Source: Pseudomonas brassicacearum (GTDB lineage: Bacteria; Pseudomonadota; Gammaproteobacteria; Pseudomonadales; Pseudomonadaceae). From it: 64,000 nt of DNA. Where the stretch lies: contig NZ_CP045701.2 in assembly GCF_009601685.2 (NCBI RefSeq), positions 4,898,001 to 4,962,000 of the forward strand. The letters are read 5' to 3'. Every line of letters begins with the position of its first letter. Position 1 is the first letter of the stretch. Shown piece by piece: positions 59,796-64,000 of this stretch. The translations under genes and the position numbers were made by a program. The notes under the pieces are model-generated. The model did no database searches, was not told the origin of the DNA, and saw only the letters and a program-made list of their open reading frames with translations.

Positions 59796-60854
59796 CTACC
59801 AGCGGAACCGCAGATTGGCTGCCGGCGCCGGCAAAGGTGCTGCAACCGGGGCCGAGCCATCGGCGGCGGGCGGCGCCACAGGCAATGGCGCAACGTCTTC
59901 GCCGGGCGGGATCTCCTGCAGTTTCGCCAGGGCCAACTGCGCCTTAAGTTGTTCGGCACTGCCGTTGACCCGATAGAAGATCCGGTCGCCTTCAACCCGC
60001 TGCAACTGCCCACCGAACGGTTCGAGCAGGCGTCCAAGCGCCGCGTAACGCTCCAGGTTCATGCCCTGCACTTCCAGCAGTTGCTCGGTGGCCACGCCCG
60101 GCTTGGTGACGAAGCGCGGCGCCAGGCGCTGGCTCACCGCAAGCATGACCGCGTCGGCCAGGGCCGCAGCATTGGCACCCTGGGCAGTGCCCTGCTCGCG
60201 CTGATCGCCCAGCCACAGGCGCCAGGTGCCGTGCCACTGCTCGCCTTCTTCCTTGGCATGGACCGCCAGCAAGGCGTCTGTTGCGTAGCGCTCCGAGGCA
60301 TCGCGCAAAGGCGCCGGGTCACTGCCTTCCAGGTTCGGCGCGGTGGCAACGATCTGCTCGCTCAAGTCCGCCAGAGGCAGGTGCAATGCCAGGCCTCGAT
60401 GCTGGGCGGCACGCCGCAATGGTGTGGCGCTGGCCTGGCCATCGCCCACCAGGCTGGAGCCCTCGACCGAGTCGTTCAGCCACCAGCCCAGGATCGATGG
60501 CCGATTGGCGCTCCACAGCGACAACCCTGCCGAGCGCAGTGCCCGGTCGGTGCTCGTCGGGTCGAAGTCCACCTTGAGGCTTTCCGGCGGGCCGGCGTCG
60601 TAGCCATATTGAAGAATGATCTGCTGCGGGTCCTGGCGCAGTGCCGCCAACCCGGGATTCTGGGCAGCCTTGGCGTCGCCGGTCAGGCGCAGCACCAGCG
60701 TATCCAGGGCGCGCAGCGTCGCCTGGTTGCGCTCCTCCGGTGTTTGGCTGGTGACCGGTTCGAGCACCTGATAGAGACCATTGACGGTTTCGGCATGGCT
60801 CGCCAGGCTGATCAGCGACAAGCAGCTCACGGACAAGAATTTGAACAAACGCAT
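59796..60854 (-). CDS. DUF2066 periplasmic protein
   Basis: A 352-residue protein of the DUF2066 family. Residues 1-21 form a signal peptide (ISLASHA), so it is periplasmic or envelope-bound. A repeating pattern of VLRLTGDAKAAQNPGL, a GWWLNDSVEG block near 145 and a Pro/Ala-rich C-terminal tail (about 325-348) are seen. Function is unknown. The ATG at 60854 begins the signal peptide; the frame is open 29 codons upstream without support. It is divergent from purM. Confidence 0.85.
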   Translation of the reverse strand: MRLFKFLSVSCLSLISLASHAETVNGLYQVLEPVTSQTPEERNQATLRALDTLVLRLTGDAKAAQNPGLAALRQDPQQIILQYGYDAGPPESLKVDFDPTSTDRALRSAGLSLWSANRPSILGWWLNDSVEGSSLVGDGQASATPLRRAAQHRGLALHLPLADLSEQIVATAPNLEGSDPAPLRDASERYATDALLAVHAKEEGEQWHGTWRLWLGDQREQGTAQGANAAALADAVMLAVSQRLAPRFVTKPGVATEQLLEVQGMNLERYAALGRLLEPFGGQLQRVEGDRIFYRVNGSAEQLKAQLALAKLQEIPPGEDVAPLPVAPPAADGSAPVAAPLPAPAANLRFRW

Positions 60855-61219
60855 GGAAGATTCCCGGACATAACGGCTGGAACAGGCCGTGTGAAGAAGA
60901 TTGAGCATGGCTGTGACCACAGCACCCGGCAAAACATTCACACGCCCGGTGGAAGTTTCGCACGGTCATCACCATAACCGGTTACCGCTACACCTTATAC
61001 AGACGCGCTACGCAGTACCAATATAAGAAATATCGGTTTTTTTCCGTGGATATGTCCCTGCCCGTCGGCGCGAGGATGGCCGCTGCCCCTCAAGCCTGAT
61101 AAAATCGCGCGCCTTCGCAGACCGGCAATGGCTGGGCACCTGGAATAATTCGTACAACGGTTATTCAATGGCCCCGGCGGTCGGTCGTTACCCAGAAATC
61201 CCCCCTAAAGGCCTGGATC
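60855..61219. other. Divergent promoter region between DUF2066 and purM
   Basis: 365 bases without a gene. It contains the palindrome TAACCGGTTA (60975-60984), the AT-rich stretch ACCTTATACAG...CAATATAAG, CGGTTTTTTTCCG (about 61034) and a GC-rich leader before purM. No riboswitch fold is recognisable. The CCTAAAGGCC before the purM ATG provides a weak ribosome site. Confidence 0.5.
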
Positions 61220-62278
61220 ATGAGCAAGCAACCCTCCCTGAGCTACAAGGACGCCGGTGTAGACATCGACGCCGGTGAAGCATTGGTCGAACGCATCAAG
61301 AGCGTCGCCAAGCGCACTGCGCGTCCGGAAGTCATGGGCGGCCTGGGCGGTTTCGGCGCCCTCTGCGAGATCCCGGCCGGCTACAAGCAACCGGTCCTGG
61401 TCTCGGGCACCGACGGCGTTGGCACCAAGCTGCGCCTGGCCCTGAACCTGAACAAGCACGACAGCATCGGCATCGACCTGGTGGCCATGTGCGTGAACGA
61501 CCTGGTGGTCTGCGGCGCCGAGCCCCTGTTCTTCCTCGACTACTACGCCACCGGCAAACTGAACGTCGACACTGCCGCCCAGGTCGTGACCGGCATCGGC
61601 GCCGGCTGTGAGCTGTCCGGCTGCTCCCTGGTCGGCGGCGAAACCGCTGAAATGCCCGGCATGTACGAAGGCGAAGACTACGACCTGGCCGGCTTCTGCG
61701 TCGGCGTCGTGGAAAAGGCCGAGATCATCGACGGCTCGAAAGTCGCCGCCGGCGATGCCCTGCTCGCGTTGCCGTCCTCCGGCCCGCACTCCAACGGCTA
61801 CTCGCTGATCCGCAAGATCATCGAAGTCTCGGGTGCCGACATCGAAAACACCCAGCTCGACGGCAAGCCACTGGCCGACCTGCTGATGGCCCCGACCCGC
61901 ATCTACGTCAAACCGCTGCTCAAGCTGATCAAGGATACCGGCGCCGTCAAGGCCATGGCCCACATCACCGGTGGTGGCCTGCTGGACAACATCCCGCGCG
62001 TCCTGCCAAAAGGCGCCCAGGCAGTGGTCGACGTGGCGAGCTGGACCCGCCCGGCGGTGTTCGACTGGCTGCAAGAGAAAGGCAATGTCGATGAAACCGA
62101 AATGCATCGCGTGCTGAACTGCGGCGTGGGCATGATCATCTGCGTGGCCCAGGAGCACGTCGAGACGGCCCTGAACGTACTGCGTGAAGCCGGCGAACAG
62201 CCTTGGGTCATCGGCCAGATCGCCACCGCGGCCGAAGGCGCTGCACAGGTCGAGCTGAAAAACCTTAAGGCGCACTGA
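61220..62278 (+). CDS. purM: Phosphoribosylformylglycinamidine cyclo-ligase
   Basis: A 352-residue AIR synthetase, the fifth step of purine synthesis: ATP-driven ring closure of FGAM to aminoimidazole ribonucleotide. [16 protein letters not shown] at the start, [13 protein letters not shown] near residues 63-75, [17 protein letters not shown] near 94-110, [14 protein letters not shown] near 137-150 and [13 protein letters not shown] near 250-262 are all canonical. Full length. Its stop overlaps the purN start as TGATG. Confidence 0.97.
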   Translation: MSKQPSLSYKDAGVDIDAGEALVERIKSVAKRTARPEVMGGLGGFGALCEIPAGYKQPVLVSGTDGVGTKLRLALNLNKHDSIGIDLVAMCVNDLVVCGAEPLFFLDYYATGKLNVDTAAQVVTGIGAGCELSGCSLVGGETAEMPGMYEGEDYDLAGFCVGVVEKAEIIDGSKVAAGDALLALPSSGPHSNGYSLIRKIIEVSGADIENTQLDGKPLADLLMAPTRIYVKPLLKLIKDTGAVKAMAHITGGGLLDNIPRVLPKGAQAVVDVASWTRPAVFDWLQEKGNVDETEMHRVLNCGVGMIICVAQEHVETALNVLREAGEQPWVIGQIATAAEGAAQVELKNLKAH

Positions 62279-62928
62279 TGTCCGCAACCTGTGACGTGGT
62301 GGTGCTGCTGTCCGGCACCGGCAGCAACTTGCAGGCCTTGATCGACAGCACACGGACCGGCGACAGCCCGGTCCGTATCCGCGCGGTGATTTCCAACCGC
62401 GCCGATGCCTACGGCCTGCAACGCGCCAAGGAAGCGGGCATCGATACCCGAGTCCTGGATCACAAGGCGTTCGAAGGCCGCGAAGCCTTCGACGCCGCGC
62501 TGATCGAACAGATCGACACCTTCAATCCGCAACTGGTGGTCCTCGCAGGCTTCATGCGCATCCTCAGCGCCGGCTTCGTGCGTCACTACCAGGGCCGCCT
62601 GTTCAATATCCATCCCTCGCTGCTGCCCAAATACAAAGGGTTACACACTCACCAGCGGGCGCTGGAGGCCGGAGACACGGAGCATGGCTGCTCGGTGCAC
62701 TTTGTCACCGAGGAACTCGATGGCGGACCACTGGTCGTACAGGCAGTAATACCGGTAGAGTTGCACGACACGCCGCAAAGTCTGGCGCAACGGGTCCATG
62801 CCCGCGAGCACCAGATCTACCCGATGGCCGTGCGTTGGTTTGCCGAAGGAAGGCTGACCCTCGACGATCGCGGTGCCTCACTGGACGGCCAGTTGCTCGC
62901 CGCCAGCGGCCATTTGATTCGATACTAG
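62278..62928 (+). CDS. purN: Phosphoribosylglycinamide formyltransferase
   Basis: A 216-residue GAR transformylase, third step of purine synthesis, using 10-formyl-tetrahydrofolate. VVLLSGTGSNLQALID opens the fold; VLAGFMRILS near residues 88-97, FNIHPSLLPKYKG near 110-122 (catalytic Asn and His) and VTEELDGGPLVVQ near 143-155 (catalytic Asp) are intact. Coupled to purM by TGATG. The DUF3108 gene follows eight bases later with its own AGGAG. Confidence 0.97.
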   Translation: MSATCDVVVLLSGTGSNLQALIDSTRTGDSPVRIRAVISNRADAYGLQRAKEAGIDTRVLDHKAFEGREAFDAALIEQIDTFNPQLVVLAGFMRILSAGFVRHYQGRLFNIHPSLLPKYKGLHTHQRALEAGDTEHGCSVHFVTEELDGGPLVVQAVIPVELHDTPQSLAQRVHAREHQIYPMAVRWFAEGRLTLDDRGASLDGQLLAASGHLIRY

Positions 62929-62936
62929 GAGATTTT

Positions 62937-63650
62937 ATGCGTCGCGCCCTGCTCTTCGCTTGCGCTCTGCTTGCCCTGCCCCTGGCACAGGCTGCAGAAC
63001 TTCAACCATTCTCCGCCAGCTACACAGCCGACTGGAAACAGTTGCCCATGAGCGGCACCGCCGAGCGCAACCTGACCAAGGAGGCCAACGGCACCTGGAA
63101 GCTGAGCTTCAAGGCTTCGATGATCATCGCCAGCCTGACTGAAGAAAGCACCCTGACCCTGGACAAGGACACCCTGCTGCCGCAGTCCTACCACTTCGAA
63201 CGAGGTGGCCTGGGCAAGGCCAAGAAGGCCGACCTGGACTTCGACTGGAACACCAAGATGGTTACCGGCACCGATCGCGGCGACGCGGTCAAGCTGCCGC
63301 TCAACCGTGGCATGGTCGATAAATCCACTTACCAGTTGGCCCTGCAGCACGACGTGGCAGCCGGCAAGAAAAGCATGAGCTATCAGGTCGTGGACGATGG
63401 CGAAGTCGATACTTATGACTTCCGCGTCCTGGGCTCTGAAAAGGTCGACACCAAGGCCGGCCAGATCGACGCCATCAAGGTCGAGCGCGTGCGCGACCCG
63501 ACACAAAGCAAGCGCATCACCGTGCTCTGGTTCGCCAAGGACTGGGACTACCTGCTGGTGCGCCTGCAACAGGTCGAGACCGACGGCAAGGAGTACAACA
63601 TCATGCTCCTGGACGGTACGGTCAACGGCAAGACCGTGAAAGGCAGCTGA
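62937..63650 (+). CDS. DUF3108 periplasmic protein
   Basis: A 237-residue protein with an N-terminal signal peptide (ALPLAQAA), belonging to the DUF3108 family of beta-rich envelope proteins. FSASYTADWKQLPMSGTAERNL near residues 25-46 and a YDFRVLGSEKVDTKAGQIDAIKVER stretch (within about 160-185) match the family. AGGAG is five bases before the ATG. It follows purN and shares its transcript up to the terminator at 63662-63695. Function is unknown. Confidence 0.87.
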   Translation: MRRALLFACALLALPLAQAAELQPFSASYTADWKQLPMSGTAERNLTKEANGTWKLSFKASMIIASLTEESTLTLDKDTLLPQSYHFERGGLGKAKKADLDFDWNTKMVTGTDRGDAVKLPLNRGMVDKSTYQLALQHDVAAGKKSMSYQVVDDGEVDTYDFRVLGSEKVDTKAGQIDAIKVERVRDPTQSKRITVLWFAKDWDYLLVRLQQVETDGKEYNIMLLDGTVNGKTVKGS

Positions 63651-63661
63651 TCGACGCCGAT

Positions 63662-63695
63662 AACAAAAAGCCCCGCACATGCGGGGCTTTTTGTT
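63662..63695. terminator. Strong intrinsic terminator
   Basis: AACAAAAAGCCCCGCACATGCGGGGCTTTTTGTT, a near-perfect hairpin with flanking A and T tracts, 12 bases after the DUF3108 stop. Confidence 0.9.
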
Positions 63696-63734
63696 GCCTG
63701 GATTTCATGGCCACCCGCTCCCACAGGTATTGGC

Positions 63735-63855
63735 CTTCATCATGAGCATTGTGTCCCACATGAAATCTTCTTCATGAAAGCCCCCTGCGACCGAATGCCG
63801 CGCACTGCCTGGCCTGCAGGAAGCGTGCGACTTTCATGAAAACTTCTTAACGCGC
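63735..63855. promoter_or_regulatory. Cluster of TTCATGAAA-like palindromes before the last gene
   Basis: TTTCATGAAA (63832-63841, perfect palindrome), TTCATGAAA (63771-63779) and related CTTCATCATGA and ACATGAAAT copies lie 100-210 bases ahead of the last ATG. Their repetition at one promoter suggests a bound regulator. I do not recognise the consensus. Confidence 0.45.
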
Positions 63856-63862
63856 CGAAGCG

Positions 63863-63892
63863 TTTACTTAGCACGCTACCAAAATCTATAAC
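63863..63892 (+). promoter_or_regulatory. Predicted sigma-70 promoter
   Basis: TTTACT (63863-63868) and TATAAC (63887-63892) are separated by 18 bases, about 50 bases before the ATG at 63943. Confidence 0.5.
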
Positions 63893-63942
63893 AAAGTCCT
63901 GCACACGCCTTGCTGCAGATAACAGAGATTGGAGCTTGCAAG

Positions 63943-64000
63943 ATGACTGTGAAAGTAACTGAACGCGACGACGCCCACATGTCCCACGAAGGTATTGCCG
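63943..64000 (+). CDS. Start of a gene, truncated by the window edge
   Basis: ATG at 63943 with GGAG about ten bases upstream and a good promoter and operator-like cluster ahead. Only 19 codons are visible (MTVKVTERDDAHMSHEGIA), polar and charged, with no signal peptide so far. The family cannot be told from this fragment. Confidence 0.65.
   Translation, partial: MTVKVTERDDAHMSHEGIA

Noticed and set aside
1..64000. CRISPR arrays, prophage or insertion sequences
   Set aside because: The only repeats are REP/REPIN-type palindromes, the tRNA duplication and the YD-coding repeats; there is no regular repeat-spacer series, transposase or phage gene.

Overview
The window is a contiguous piece of a Pseudomonas chromosome, most likely from the P. 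fluorescens group. Codon use is GC-rich, gene families and neighbourhoods are typical of the genus, and many intergenic gaps carry the short palindromic GTGGGAGC...GCTCCCAC repeats (REPs, often paired as REPINs) characteristic of fluorescent pseudomonads. From memory, blocks match the P. aeruginosa PAO1 order around prc/PA3258/rdgC, the cobO-to-fadL region, and hda-purM-purN. I ran no search, so this is recognition only.

Layout. 1-5.5 kb: an ABC import operon (binding protein, alkaline-phosphatase-family hydrolase, two permeases, ATPase, HAD hydrolase), probably for an organophosphorus compound. 5.6-8.3 kb: DUF2182/DUF1326 pair and a quinone oxidoreductase. 8.4-12.4 kb: tail-specific protease and an EAL-CBS-GGDEF protein. 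12.8-17.9 kb: an orphan Rhs polymorphic toxin with a swappable C-terminus and an overlapping AT-rich immunity gene. 18-24 kb: a three-gene HTH/unknown/SEL1 operon, YkvA, an FKBP lipoprotein, a di-haem cytochrome and a catalase-fold protein. 24.1-24.7 kb: a duplicated Val-Asp tRNA pair. 24.8-27.3 kb: rdgC, a BASS transporter, and a guanidine-II riboswitch upstream of an SMR guanidinium exporter. 27.5-33 kb: MFS-acyltransferase, TDT exporter, cupin, MFS plus TetR. 33-38.7 kb: a large SLC5-type hybrid histidine kinase, rmuC, a SEL1-like gene. 38.7-44.5 kb: a long non-coding gap, two small conserved genes, a FadL porin, a periplasmic glutathione peroxidase, and a MarR-MFS-micropeptide unit with two matching operators. 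44.6-53.9 kb: a ten-gene cobalamin operon behind a cobalamin riboswitch. 54-64 kb: an unknown gene, a PQQ-type dehydrogenase lipoprotein, two NlpC/P60 lipoproteins, hda, AI-2E, DUF2066, purM-purN, DUF3108 and the start of one more gene.

How the parts work together. The cob genes cover the late aerobic B12 pathway: corrin adenosylation (CobO), a,c-amidation (CobB), dimethylbenzimidazole supply (BluB), aminopropanol arm (CobD, CbiB), remaining amidations (CobQ), and nucleotide loop assembly (CobU, CobT, CobS, phosphatase). Most neighbours overlap by ATGA/GTGA, implying translational coupling, and the riboswitch with its terminator would switch the set off when B12 is plentiful. Two transporter genes sit with their own regulators and visible operators (TetR/MFS, MarR/MFS).

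The most unusual signals are: a composite element (inverted DnaA boxes, then a stem, then an A/T tract, then TTTCATTGACTT) present twice with the same internal spacing; a REPIN that has become the in-frame 3' end of cobB and reaches the bluB start; the Rhs toxin/immunity cassette; the HTH/unknown/SEL1 operon; and a 39-codon membrane micropeptide coupled to an MFS gene.
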